The position numbers and the translations under genes were made by a program. Positions 1-7,956 of a DNA stretch of 64,000 nucleotides are shown one piece after another. The stretch's first letter is position 1. Each line of letters starts with the position of its first letter. The notes below the pieces were generated by a model. It did not search any database and was not told the origin of the DNA. It saw only the letters and a program-made list of their open reading frames with translations. The stretch comes from Pseudonocardiaceae bacterium YIM PH 21723. Lineage in GTDB: Bacteria > Actinomycetota > Actinomycetes > Mycobacteriales > Pseudonocardiaceae. The DNA is taken from assembly GCA_003600225.1 (NCBI GenBank), contig QZFT01000023.1, forward strand, positions 62,001 to 126,000, given 5' to 3'.

Positions 1-1586
1 ACCGGGCGGGCCGGCGGCAGCGCGGTCGCGGTGGACCGTTCGGCCACCAGTTCCGGGTGCACGCTGCGGGCCCCGGAGATCACCGGATTGAGCGCCTCGG
101 GCCGGGACCGGCGACGGGTGGAACGCTTCGCCACGCCCACATCGTCCGGGTCGGTGCCCCGCACCGAGTCCCAGAAGTCGTCCTGCGCGGTCGGCCCGTT
201 GGGCCTGCCGCCGAACCGGGACCAGAAGCCCCCGCTGGGCGCACCGGGCAACGTGGAGGACATCGCGCCGACGGACAGCTCCACCATCTGCCACATCCGC
301 CGCACCGGCTTGCCCACCAGCAGGAACACCAGGGTGACCAGCCCGGCCAGCAACACCTGGGTGACCAGGGTGAGACTGCTGTTCGGGCTGAAGATCGCCG
401 TGAGCATCATCGTGTGCAGGCCGGCCATGGCGGCCAGCACGAGGACGTTGAGCAGCGCCGAGCCGACCATGCGGCCCACGGTGCGCAGGATGTCGTGGTA
501 GAGGATCGCGATCAGGCCGATGATCGGTCCGGTCAGGATGAGCACCCGCAACAACACCTGTCCGAGCAGGATGCTGGCCTTGGCCAGCAGCTGGAACAGG
601 GTGAAGGCGAGCGCCTGCAACAGGGCCAGGAATCCGGTGCCCAGCCGGCTGCCTTCGGTGCCCTTGAAGTAGCCGTAGGTGGAGCCGGTCTTGCTGGCGA
701 TCTCCTCGAACTTCTTCTTCTTCTCGTCTGGGGAACCGGCGTCCTGGTTGTTGCGGACTTCCTCCACCGTCCAGCTCTGCGCCCGGACCAGGTCACGGCC
801 GAGGTCCTTGGCCTGTGGGGCGTCCGGGCTGCCGAACTCGCCCCGCAGCCAGTTCCGGTACACGACATTCTCGTGCAACAGGGTCGGTAGCGAGTTCTCC
901 GAGGTGCTGAGGCCGGCTTCGCTGAGGAAGCCCGACTGCACCTGCGCGGTGCCCTTGACCAAGATCTCGTCCAGCAGACTGGTGTAGATCAGCGGCGTCA
1001 GATAGGTGGCGGTGGCCACCCATAGGCCGGCCATCGCCCACAGCCCCTTGCGGCTGATGGTGGCCAGGTCGCCACGCCAGATACTGCGGAACATGATGAT
1101 CGCCAGGATCAGTGCCGCGATGCCGAACCACGGGGTGAACACCGTGTTGTAGAGCGCGTTCGACCCCGTCGTGATCATGTCGTCGAGCGGCTTGAGCAGC
1201 GTGCCGTCGGTCAGCTCGGCGTGCAACGAGTTCGTGGTTCCGACCATCACCTTGGCGATGTTGAACACCTGGTTGCCAGACCAGGTGTCCAGGTACGCGT
1301 TGGGGTTCGTCACGCCTTCCGGGCCGCACCCGAGGTCGTAGGTGTACCAGTTCAGACCGGAGTAACCGACCTCGCGGTAGACGCTGTCCTTCAAACCCTT
1401 GGAACCGGTCACCGGGTCCAGCGCGCCGACCATGCCGGAGTTGGGGCGCCCCGGGTTGGGCGCCTCCTTACAGACACTGGGCGCGGCCTGGGCGGGCACA
1501 CCCATGACGGTCTGCACGCCCAGGGCGAAGATGACCAACAGCAGCGCCGCCCACCTGGAGCGACGCCGAGCTGAAACGGCGATCAC
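1..1586 (-). CDS. VirB6/TrbL-like polytopic membrane protein of a T4SS-like locus (3' end beyond window)
   Basis: The frame opens with GTG at 1586 and stays open to the left edge, so at least 528 residues are encoded and the C-terminus is missing. The start overlaps the stop of the VirB4-type ATPase gene (GTGA), which indicates translational coupling. A signal-like segment (about residues 8-35, ending near AQAAP) is followed by an extracytoplasmic stretch. Several hydrophobic helices then occur at roughly 175-190, 205-225, 325-370, 390-410 and 425-445, followed by a polar, basic cytoplasmic tail. Membrane channel components of the VirB6/TrbL type have this layout. The role as inner-membrane channel subunit is inferred from topology and neighbours, not from a conserved motif. 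Confidence 0.75.
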   Translation of the reverse strand, partial: MIAVSARRRSRWAALLLVIFALGVQTVMGVPAQAAPSVCKEAPNPGRPNSGMVGALDPVTGSKGLKDSVYREVGYSGLNWYTYDLGCGPEGVTNPNAYLDTWSGNQVFNIAKVMVGTTNSLHAELTDGTLLKPLDDMITTGSNALYNTVFTPWFGIAALILAIIMFRSIWRGDLATISRKGLWAMAGLWVATATYLTPLIYTSLLDEILVKGTAQVQSGFLSEAGLSTSENSLPTLLHENVVYRNWLRGEFGSPDAPQAKDLGRDLVRAQSWTVEEVRNNQDAGSPDEKKKKFEEIASKTGSTYGYFKGTEGSRLGTGFLALLQALAFTLFQLLAKASILLGQVLLRVLILTGPIIGLIAILYHDILRTVGRMVGSALLNVLVLAAMAGLHTMMLTAIFSPNSSLTLVTQVLLAGLVTLVFLLVGKPVRRMWQMVELSVGAMSSTLPGAPSGGFWSRFGGRPNGPTAQDDFWDSVRGTDPDDVGVAKRSTRRRSRPEALNPVISGARSVHPELVAERSTATALPPARP

Positions 1587-4474
1587 GCCGCGTCCCGGCC
1601 GCCGGGGCCGGGTTTACCGGCCGGGGCTGTCGGCTCACCTTCCACGCCGTCCAAGCGGGACCCGATCTGCGCGTCCAATTCCGCCTCCACAGCCGCCTCG
1701 AGGTGCTCCATGTCATCCGGGTCGAAATCGTCATGGTGACCGTTGGTCTGGCCGTTTCCGCTGGCCAGCTCCCGGCCAGCGGCAGACTGGTCACCGGGAG
1801 GGGCCTCGGGCAGTTCGCCGAGCAGGCCTTCGGGGGCGGGCACGGCGATCTGCTTGCGGGATTCGGGCAGTTCACGCTGGGCGTCAGGCGTGGTGTCCAT
1901 GGCCTGGCGCAGTGATTCCAGGTGCTGCCCGCTGAAGTCGATCCGGATGCGTTCCACGCCGCCGGCACCGTCACCGAAGATGAATTGCCTCGGCGACTTG
2001 TCCCGTTCGGTGGTGGTGCGCTGGCCGCCGGGGCGGCGGCCGAGGGAGGCGACGACCTGCTCGTAACCGGCACCGACCGGCACCTTGAGCAGGCGGAGCG
2101 CGTCGGCCTGGGCGTCATCGTCGTCCAGGCGGCCGACGAACACCGAGTCGAGCAGCGTGTTGAAGCCCTGGATGCGCAGGAAGTCGGCGGGCAGCTGGCT
2201 GGACAGCAGCACCCGCACGTTCCACTTACGCGAGTCTCGGGCGAACCGGTTCATCAGCACGCGACCGGTGGGCACCTCGGACAGGAAGAACGCCTCGTCG
2301 ATCCAGACACCCTTGCGCTGGTCCTTGGGCCGCTCGTAGATCGCCCGCTGGGTGAGCCACGCCGCCAGGTTCAGCATTTCCACGCCGAGCGACTCGGCGT
2401 CGGTCCAGTGCTCGCGGCTGACGCCGTCCTTGGGCAGCGCCAGGCCGGCCATGGTGAGCACGGTGAGCCGGTCGTCCCGGGCGATCGAGTACGGGTCGGC
2501 GTCGTCCTCCGGGATGAGCAGCGACATCCGCTCGCGCATCTCGTCCAGGAAGTCGGCGACCACCACCGCGTGCTCGTGGTGTTCTCCGGCGTCCCGGCGC
2601 AGCGCCTCGAAGACCAGACCGGGATGCGCGTCCGGCCGGCCGCCGACGGTCCGCACCGCACGCAGCAGCACGATCCGGGTCTGCGGCAGCCTCGCCACCT
2701 CGTATGGCAGCAGGCCGGCCAGCACGTCGAGCACCAGGCGACGACGGGTGGCCGCGGCCAGGGCCCGCTCGCGGCGCCAGGCGCGCTCGGGGTCCTCCTC
2801 GTCGAGGAAGTGCTCCAGCAGCGGCTCGGCGACCACCCGGTACGGGTTCAGGATGCCCGCGTCGGCGTTCATCAGGTTGATCAGCCGGGCGTAGGGCTTG
2901 AGTTCCGGCAGGTCGCACAGCTGACCCAGGGGGCCGGAGGGGTCGAGCAGCGTCCAGTGCGCGCCGGCGCGCAGCGTCTTGTAGACGATGCCGCCGCCGA
3001 GGAAGGACTTACCGCCACCCAGGCCGGCGACCATCGCGGTCAGGCCGGAGGAGTCGCGGATCTCCTGCGCCATCCACGGGTCCCAGGCGACCGGACGCCG
3101 GGTGGCCGTGCAGGTCTCGCCGAGCAGGATGCCCCGCCGGTCGCCGACCTCGGCGGTCGCGGTGGGCACCGAGGACGCCGCCCACACCACGGATCCGCGA
3201 CGCAGGTAGGCGCCGTTCGCGAGGGGCTCGCCGGGGATGAACTCCCGGGCCATGGCGTACTGCGCCTCGGGGTGCTCGATGGCGATCTTCGGCTTGTACA
3301 GGTCCAGCAGCTGCTGGGCCTGCCGCAGCACGTCCCGCTCGCTGGTGCCGGAGACGGCCAGCCGCCACCAGGATCGGACGCGGGTGGCCAGCGCGGTGAA
3401 GCCGCTGGTCATCTCGTCGTCGATCTCCAGCACCCGGGCCGCCTGCCGGGCCAGGGACTGCGGCGGCTCCAGTTCGTGCTCGTCGGTGTAGTGCTTGACC
3501 TGGGACCGCACCTTGTTCATCTGCCGGGCGAGTTCACCGGCCACGTCCTCCGGGCGACGCACGTAGATCCGCGCGGACCACTCCACGCTGGCGGGCAGCC
3601 GGTCGGCGCGCTGCACCCACGGGTCGTCGGTCTCCGGGATCTGCAGGCCGTGCATCTGGCCGACGGTGAGCACCGCGACGTGCCGGGTGGTGCCGGCGTT
3701 GGAGCCGGTCCGGCCGCGCACGGTGACCGTCGGGGAGTACGGCTCCTGGTAGAAGTCGGCGGCGTCGGTGAAGCTGGCCAGGTCCTCCGGCTCCCATTCG
3801 GCGCCGGGCACGGCGGGCAGATTCCGCGGTGCGGGCAGGCCGAGCGAGCAGGACCGGTGCATCAGCCAGGACATCTCGTCCGCGGTGACCGGGCGGCCTT
3901 CCAGGCCGGCGGAGCCGATGACCAGGTCGAGGTGCTCGACCTCGCTGTCGATGGCGATCAGCTCGGCGTCGACCGCCTCGGGGAAGATCTTGCGCAGCAG
4001 CGGGGCGGCGCTCTCCACCGCGCGGTCCATCATGTTCCGGGTCTGCACCTGGACACCCAGGTAGACCTCTTTCTCCGCCATGGAGCGGCCCATCAGCTGC
4101 TGCTGCTCGCCGATCATGTAGTCGTCGAAGCTCAGCGCGTTGCGGACATCCGGCAGCCGGTTCACCGCATTGTGGACGTGCGCCTCGGCCCACATCCGGA
4201 TCGGGTACGGCCGGGTGGTGACCCGCAGGTGCATCCAGCGGCCCTGGAGCTCGGCGTACTGGCCGGCGATCGCGTGGATCAGGTCCTGGCGCTGCGAGTC
4301 GGACCGGAACGACCAGCGCTGCGGGGCGAGGCGGTACCAGGCGTAAACGTCCTGCCCGGTGCGCACCAGGTGACCGTCGATGCTGCGCAGCGCGATCTCC
4401 GGGGTGTAGCGGGGTACGTCGGTCTCACCGGACAGCCGTTTACCCCGCTTGGCCTCGGCCTTGCGCGCGTTCAT
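1583..4474 (-). CDS. VirB4/TraC-type secretion ATPase
   Basis: Predicted 963-residue cytoplasmic ATPase of a conjugation- or secretion-type machine. The Walker A motif GLGGGKSF is at residues 484-491, the Walker B motif VWIDEA at 723-728, and the downstream segment RDSRKWNVRVLLSSQ at about 746-760 matches the conserved VirB4 region with its glutamine sensor. The C-terminus (about 865-963) is acidic and probably disordered. I chose ATG at 4474 because the frame upstream of it is arginine-rich low-complexity translation that overlaps the preceding gene; an in-frame GTG four codons earlier is an alternative. The gene lies between a PrgI/VirB3-like and a VirB6-like gene, which supports the assignment. 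Confidence 0.88.
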   Translation of the reverse strand: MNARKAEAKRGKRLSGETDVPRYTPEIALRSIDGHLVRTGQDVYAWYRLAPQRWSFRSDSQRQDLIHAIAGQYAELQGRWMHLRVTTRPYPIRMWAEAHVHNAVNRLPDVRNALSFDDYMIGEQQQLMGRSMAEKEVYLGVQVQTRNMMDRAVESAAPLLRKIFPEAVDAELIAIDSEVEHLDLVIGSAGLEGRPVTADEMSWLMHRSCSLGLPAPRNLPAVPGAEWEPEDLASFTDAADFYQEPYSPTVTVRGRTGSNAGTTRHVAVLTVGQMHGLQIPETDDPWVQRADRLPASVEWSARIYVRRPEDVAGELARQMNKVRSQVKHYTDEHELEPPQSLARQAARVLEIDDEMTSGFTALATRVRSWWRLAVSGTSERDVLRQAQQLLDLYKPKIAIEHPEAQYAMAREFIPGEPLANGAYLRRGSVVWAASSVPTATAEVGDRRGILLGETCTATRRPVAWDPWMAQEIRDSSGLTAMVAGLGGGKSFLGGGIVYKTLRAGAHWTLLDPSGPLGQLCDLPELKPYARLINLMNADAGILNPYRVVAEPLLEHFLDEEDPERAWRRERALAAATRRRLVLDVLAGLLPYEVARLPQTRIVLLRAVRTVGGRPDAHPGLVFEALRRDAGEHHEHAVVVADFLDEMRERMSLLIPEDDADPYSIARDDRLTVLTMAGLALPKDGVSREHWTDAESLGVEMLNLAAWLTQRAIYERPKDQRKGVWIDEAFFLSEVPTGRVLMNRFARDSRKWNVRVLLSSQLPADFLRIQGFNTLLDSVFVGRLDDDDAQADALRLLKVPVGAGYEQVVASLGRRPGGQRTTTERDKSPRQFIFGDGAGGVERIRIDFSGQHLESLRQAMDTTPDAQRELPESRKQIAVPAPEGLLGELPEAPPGDQSAAGRELASGNGQTNGHHDDFDPDDMEHLEAAVEAELDAQIGSRLDGVEGEPTAPAGKPGPGGRDAA

Positions 4475-4571
4475 CGCGGCGTCCACCCGCCGGTGCGTTC
4501 CAGAGCCTCGGCGGCCCTGCCCCTCTACCCGGTTGCGCTGGGGCTGGCGCGCCGCTCCGAACGTGTCGGCT

Positions 4572-5054
4572 TCACGATCGTTTCGACGGCGCGGTCGTCC
4601 GAACACCGCGGACCTCCTTGTTACGGGAATTGCTTCGGCCAGCCTGCCGCTGCGCCTGCTGGCGCTTGTCGCGACGCTGAGCCGAACGGGAGCGTGGGCG
4701 CGTGGGCTGGACCCTGATCCGGGCCGCACTGACCGCTCCACCGGCGCCACCGGTGGTCTGACGGGGTGCGGTCAGCTCGCGCTGCAACATCTGCGCGACG
4801 GCGCCCAGGGGACGCTCATGACTGATCCGGGAAGTGAGGAACCTGGTCAGCAGGATGGTGATGACCACTGCCCAGGCCGTGGAGAAGAAGCTGAAGCCGA
4901 TACCGATGTTCCGCTCCACGGTGAGAACTACGAGGAATACCGCGACACCAACGCCCCACGAGACATAGCGGGCACGCCAGGGGAAAGTGGCACGAGGCGG
5001 TCCGAGCCACACCGCATCTACTCGGTAGACCTCGTCATCAGTGCGTATTCGCAC
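4572..5054 (-). CDS. PrgI/VirB3-like small membrane protein
   Basis: A 160-residue protein starting at GTG 5054, 6 bp after the upstream stop, with a GGCGGGTGA-type ribosome site inside the preceding gene. Residues about 30-45 and 50-72 form two hydrophobic helices. The C-terminal 60 residues are strongly basic and glutamine/arginine-rich, which suggests a cytoplasmic nucleic-acid- or ATPase-facing tail. PrgI/VirB3 proteins normally sit directly upstream of VirB4 ATPases, as here. The family assignment rests on size, topology and position and is moderate. Confidence 0.7.
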   Translation of the reverse strand: MRIRTDDEVYRVDAVWLGPPRATFPWRARYVSWGVGVAVFLVVLTVERNIGIGFSFFSTAWAVVITILLTRFLTSRISHERPLGAVAQMLQRELTAPRQTTGGAGGAVSAARIRVQPTRPRSRSAQRRDKRQQAQRQAGRSNSRNKEVRGVRTTAPSKRS

Positions 5055-5060
5055 GAAGCG

Positions 5061-5357
5061 TCACCCGCCGAACAGGCCGGCGAGCCATGAACCGATCTTG
5101 GCGCCAGACCCGGGGTTGACCGCGATGCCGATGATCGCCAAAGCCACGAAGACGCCACCGACTCGCTTCATGACACCCGCGTTGTCACCACGTCCACCAC
5201 CGAGCCACAGCAGCAACAGCGCCACGGTGAGCAGCAGCAGCGGGACCAGGTTCTTCACGATCCAGTCACTCAGGTTATTGGTCGTGAACTCGCCATTGTT
5301 CTGCTGCGCCACGATGTCGGCACTCTGCTGCACGATGTCGAGAAAGAGCGCGGTCAT
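5061..5357 (-). CDS. Small two-helix membrane protein, possible VirB2/TrbC-like pilin
   Basis: A 98-residue protein, first gene of the T4SS-like operon, with ATG at 5357 preceded by a GGGAG site. It has a hydrophilic N-terminus and two hydrophobic helices (about 37-55 and 67-82) joined by a short basic loop (GGGRGDNAGVMKRVGG). It ends in a glycine-rich tail. Pilin-type VirB2 subunits share the two-helix hairpin, but there is no clear signal peptide here. The role is inferred from position. Confidence 0.65.
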   Translation of the reverse strand: MTALFLDIVQQSADIVAQQNNGEFTTNNLSDWIVKNLVPLLLLTVALLLLWLGGGRGDNAGVMKRVGGVFVALAIIGIAVNPGSGAKIGSWLAGLFGG

Positions 5358-5955
5358 TGCTTACTCCCGAGGGGTCATACCGCGGTGAGCCTGCCGGACT
5401 GCTCTGGCTGGACACTTCGGTACTGGGTGGCGATACGAGTAGAACATGCCGCGGTCACAAGGTGTAGGCCCGAGCACGCGTTCGACGCACCCGTCGGCCC
5501 AGCTCACGTTCCACCCGACAGCCCCATCATGAGACGGTCCCTGACCACAGTGAAGGACCGACGCGGGTTTCTCCCTGTTGCCAGAGAGGTTCACCCGCCT
5601 GCTCGTGATGCGACTACGGAACGTGCGCAAACCTTCGCAACCTGGTGTATTCGAGGGACTTGGCACGCACAGATTACCGGTGATCACCCGCTCGCCCTGC
5701 GGCGGGTAGGCGATCATCAACACCTTCGCCGCAGTGACCGGAACGGTTTTCTGTACCGAGCAAGTCATCGGTGGACACGGTGCGTAGGCGCTCGATGCCG
5801 GTACGCAGTCGAATCTTCTCGACATTCAGTGACAATTGGTCCCTTTGACTGGGCCATTCGAGGGGTTATGTCACTCTTTATGGTGCCAACTATCGCTGCG
5901 AACCCGCACTTCTTGCTGCTATTGCGCCACGAACCAATCCCCGACTGGAGGCATC
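5358..5955. other. 598-bp region without a convincing gene
   Basis: This stretch separates the divergent T4SS-like operon (minus) and the secreted-peptide genes (plus). Open frames exist on both strands, but none has the GC-rich third positions of its neighbours or a recognisable product. A minus frame at about 5600-5760 shows weak coding bias, so a decayed gene is possible. It should hold the promoters for both flanking operons. Base composition is less GC-rich than nearby genes. Confidence 0.5.
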
Positions 5956-6159
5956 GTGAACCGATATAGTGCGACGAGGGCATTCGCCGCCTTTGTGCTG
6001 TCCCTCACAGTGGCCGTTTCGCTGAGTGGACCGGCGAGCGCGGCATCGGCGGCCCAGACCGGTGCCACCTCCACCCCGTTGGATCCGATCTTCGGCTTCA
6101 TCGAGCACATCGGCTCCTACGTGGAGGCGTTCTACCGGCTTCTCGGCTTCCTCGCCTAG
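5956..6159 (+). CDS. Small secreted peptide A
   Basis: 67 residues from GTG 5956, chosen because GGAG lies at the right distance and the protein then begins with a clean signal peptide (VNRYSATRAFAAFVLSLTVA, cut near ASAAS). The mature part is about 35 residues, contains FGFIEHIGSYVEAFYRLLGF and looks amphipathic. There are no cysteines. Function is unknown. It shares signal-peptide style and the phrase xxFxxHIG with the next gene, so the two may be related and co-exported. Confidence 0.7.
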   Translation: MNRYSATRAFAAFVLSLTVAVSLSGPASAASAAQTGATSTPLDPIFGFIEHIGSYVEAFYRLLGFLA

Positions 6160-6187
6160 GCCCGTCCGTCAACCTGGAGGACCACAG

Positions 6188-6388
6188 ATGTCTCGCCGCA
6201 TCGCCACCACCCTCGCCGCCGCCCTGTTGTTCACCGCGCTCGGCGCCACCGCCGCCTCGGCCGATCCGGGACCGCCCGGAGTCCCGCCGGGCGTGAACGA
6301 CTTCCTGAACCACATCGGCGGACAGTTCAGTCCGTTCAAGCCGGGCGGTGGCGGGTTCATCCCGGGCATGCCGTCCGGACAGCACTGA
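6188..6388 (+). CDS. Small secreted proline/glycine-rich peptide B
   Basis: 66 residues from ATG 6188 with a strong TGGAGG ribosome site. The signal peptide ends near ASADP. The mature chain is rich in Pro and Gly (PGPPGVPPGVNDFLNHIGGQ, then GGGGFIPGMPSG) and lacks cysteine. It follows peptide A by 28 bp and is probably in the same operon. Function is unknown; the NDFLNHIGG segment resembles GFIEHIGS in peptide A. Confidence 0.7.
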   Translation: MSRRIATTLAAALLFTALGATAASADPGPPGVPPGVNDFLNHIGGQFSPFKPGGGGFIPGMPSGQH

Positions 6389-6495
6389 CCGAGTCACCTG
6401 CTCGTGGCGGCGCTGGTGTGCTCTCGGCAGCAGCGCCGCCGCACCGCTTCCCGGTCGAGTGACTCACACGGCGCGTGATCACCCGTTGACCTAGC

Positions 6496-6517
6496 GTGAG
6501 TGGCTCGCACCACTCAC
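6496..6517. promoter_or_regulatory. Inverted repeat upstream of peptide C
   Basis: The arms GTGAGTGG and CCACTCAC are perfect complements separated by 6 bp, immediately before the AGGAGG-like ribosome site of the 6531 gene. It could be an operator or an RNA hairpin in the leader. There is no T-run, so a terminator is less likely. Confidence 0.45.
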
Positions 6518-6530
6518 GGGAGGAACCGGG

Positions 6531-6797
6531 ATGCACCGCACCGTTCGCCGCGCCCTCGGCATGGCCGTCTCGTTCGCCGCAGCGGCCACCTTCGCCGCCG
6601 CCTTCGCACCAGCCGCCTCGGCACACCACCACCCGTGCGCCGGGAGCCTGGGAGGCGACTTCGCCAGCTGTGTGATCCAGCTGCACGACCACGCCTGTCT
6701 GGGTGTCGACGGCCAGTTCCACCACCTGTCCGAGGGCTTCCCCAGCCTCCCATGGCCGCACACCGACTGCGCCACGGCGCCGGTCCAGGTGCCCTAG
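6531..6797 (+). CDS. Small secreted cysteine/histidine-rich protein C
   Basis: 88 residues from ATG 6531 with GGGAGGA in front. The signal peptide (about residues 1-31) ends at ASA before an HHH cluster. The mature 57 residues contain four cysteines (likely two disulfides) and eight or so histidines, a composition compatible with metal binding. Function is unknown. It is the third small exported protein in a row on the plus strand. Confidence 0.7.
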   Translation: MHRTVRRALGMAVSFAAAATFAAAFAPAASAHHHPCAGSLGGDFASCVIQLHDHACLGVDGQFHHLSEGFPSLPWPHTDCATAPVQVP

Positions 6798-6804
6798 CCG
6801 CCTG

Positions 6805-6891
6805 ATGCAGTAAGGGTGCCCTTCACTGCGCTCAATGCGGTAAGGGGCACCCTCACTGCGTTCAACGCGGGAAGGGTGCCCCTTACTGCAT
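6805..6891. repeat. Alternating palindromic repeat (GCAGTAAGGGTGCCC type)
   Basis: Three degenerate copies of an AAGGGTGCCCTT/ACTGC unit occur in alternating orientation, and the outer ends ATGCAGTAAGGG and CCCTTACTGCAT pair. The repeat lies between two converging genes and can fold as a strong hairpin, so it may serve as a bidirectional terminator. A related short AAGGGTGCCCCTT palindrome follows SURF1 at 19152, so this is a dispersed genomic repeat. Confidence 0.7.
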
Positions 6892-6905
6892 CGAGCCCGG
6901 GTGAC

Positions 6906-7274
6906 CTAGGAGAAGTCGGTGCAGGTGATCCGGCTGCCGTAGCTCGCACAGGTCCGCCAGCTGCGACCCTCGTGCGGGTGCACCCCGGTGTGGCTGCCGC
7001 CGGTCTTGTACATCTGGTCCCAGCCGCCGCCCGGCCGGGCGCGGTCCAGCCAGATCTCGCTGGCCGCGGTGGTCTGGCCGACGACGGTGTTCTCGCCTGC
7101 GTGCCGGACGCCCAGGCTGAGCCGGTACTTGTAGCCGGCATCCGATGTGTGCGTCGCCCAGCAGTCCACGCCGTACTGCGAACGGTTGCAGCCACGCTCG
7201 GGCTCGGCTTGCGCCGACGGGGCCAGGGACAGAGACATCAGTACAGCGGCACCGGCCAGCAGGATCTTGCGCAT
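6906..7274 (-). CDS. Small secreted four-cysteine protein
   Basis: 122 residues from ATG 7274, where a signal peptide begins (MRKILLAGAAVLMSLSL, cleaved near AQAEP). Longer upstream frame was rejected because it is compositionally unlike coding sequence. The mature protein has four cysteines placed as two pairs near each end (RGC/VDC and RTC/ITC) and many Trp, Gly and His residues, suggesting a small disulfide-stabilised extracellular fold. No family recognised. It converges on peptide C across the 6805 repeat. Confidence 0.7.
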   Translation of the reverse strand: MRKILLAGAAVLMSLSLAPSAQAEPERGCNRSQYGVDCWATHTSDAGYKYRLSLGVRHAGENTVVGQTTAASEIWLDRARPGGGWDQMYKTGGSHTGVHPHEGRSWRTCASYGSRITCTDFS

Positions 7275-7468
7275 CGAACGGTCCTCACAAATCGATGAGT
7301 AGGAAACGAACACATCGAATGGTGGCCGAGATGAAGAACTCGGCAGGAGAACGCCCAAACTCCGCCCCCAGCCCGAAACGAAGAAGAACAACAAGAACAA
7401 CAACGAAGAAGCCACCCCGAACCAGATGGCGTGGGGGGTCCGGGGGGCAAAGCCCCTCCGGCTGGGGG

Positions 7469-7488
7469 TGTGGGGGCCGACCCCCACA
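7469..7488. repeat. GC hairpin in a G-rich dispersed intergenic sequence
   Basis: The arms TGTGGGGG and CCCCCACA flank a 4-base loop within a G-tract-rich stretch (about 7430-7490). A similar G-rich hairpin appears at 62868. It resembles the recurrent intergenic hairpins of actinomycete chromosomes and may add to transcription termination downstream of rnpB. Confidence 0.55.
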
Positions 7489-7501
7489 AGACACAACGCG
7501 A

Positions 7502-7538
7502 GTGCCCCCGGTCCGCGCTTTCTGCGGACAGGGGGCAC
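7502..7538 (-). terminator. Hairpin terminator of rnpB
   Basis: Two 15-base arms (7502-7516 and 7524-7538) pair with one mismatch around a 7-base loop, starting about 8 bp after the 3' end of the RNase P RNA. There is no U-tract, which is usual in actinomycetes. Confidence 0.75.
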
Positions 7539-7545
7539 CCAAAAC

Positions 7546-7931
7546 GAGCGACTCGGCTATAAGCCGGATCCTGTAGTCGGCGACCATCCATCTAGGCCCG
7601 CCGTTGCCGACGGGCTCAAGCGACCTACCCGCGAGCTCGGGCGGGCAGCCCTCGAACGCTCGCGCAGACCAGCCGATGACAACAGCCGGTCCTCTTGGTC
7701 TTGCTCCGGGTGGGGTTTACCTAGCCGCCCCGGTCACCCGGGGCGCTGGTGGTCTCTTACACCGCCGTTTCACCCTTACCCGGTGCACGAGGCACCGGGC
7801 GGTCTGTTCTCTGTGGCACTGTCCCGCGGGTCACCCCGGGTTGCCGTTAGCAACCACCCTGCCCTGTGGAGTCCGGACTTTCCTCGGCATCGGATCGCTC
7901 CGACAACGCGGTCGCCCGTCCGACTCGCCCG
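7546..7931 (-). ncRNA. rnpB: RNase P RNA (type A)
   Basis: The catalytic RNA of ribonuclease P, which matures tRNA 5' ends. Read on the minus strand, it contains the signature blocks GAGGAAAGTCCGGACTCC, ACAGAGAACAGACCGCC, GGGTAAGGGTGAAACGGCGG and the 3' core ATCCGGCTTATAGCC. The two ends can form the terminal P1 helix (GCGAGTCGG with CCGAGTCGC, one mismatch). The length of about 386 nt fits actinobacterial RNase P RNA. Ends are estimated from P1 pairing. A minus-strand -10-like TAGACT lies at 7939-7944, so its promoter overlaps that of the divergent gene at 7957. Confidence 0.95.
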
Positions 7932-7956
7932 GCTGATCAGTCTACAGTGTCGACTC

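Noticed and set aside
1922-4717. Very long plus-strand open frame opposite the VirB4 gene
   Set aside because: It is a GC-bias shadow: the product is low-complexity Arg/Gly/Val/His-rich, and the minus frame has clear ATPase motifs.
5361-5825. 154-codon minus frame as a secreted or Cys-rich protein
   Set aside because: Third-position GC falls off along the frame, there is no ribosome site and no family; left as an unassigned region.
6805-6891. Possible CRISPR array
   Set aside because: Only three degenerate units in alternating orientation, no unique spacers of constant length and no cas genes.
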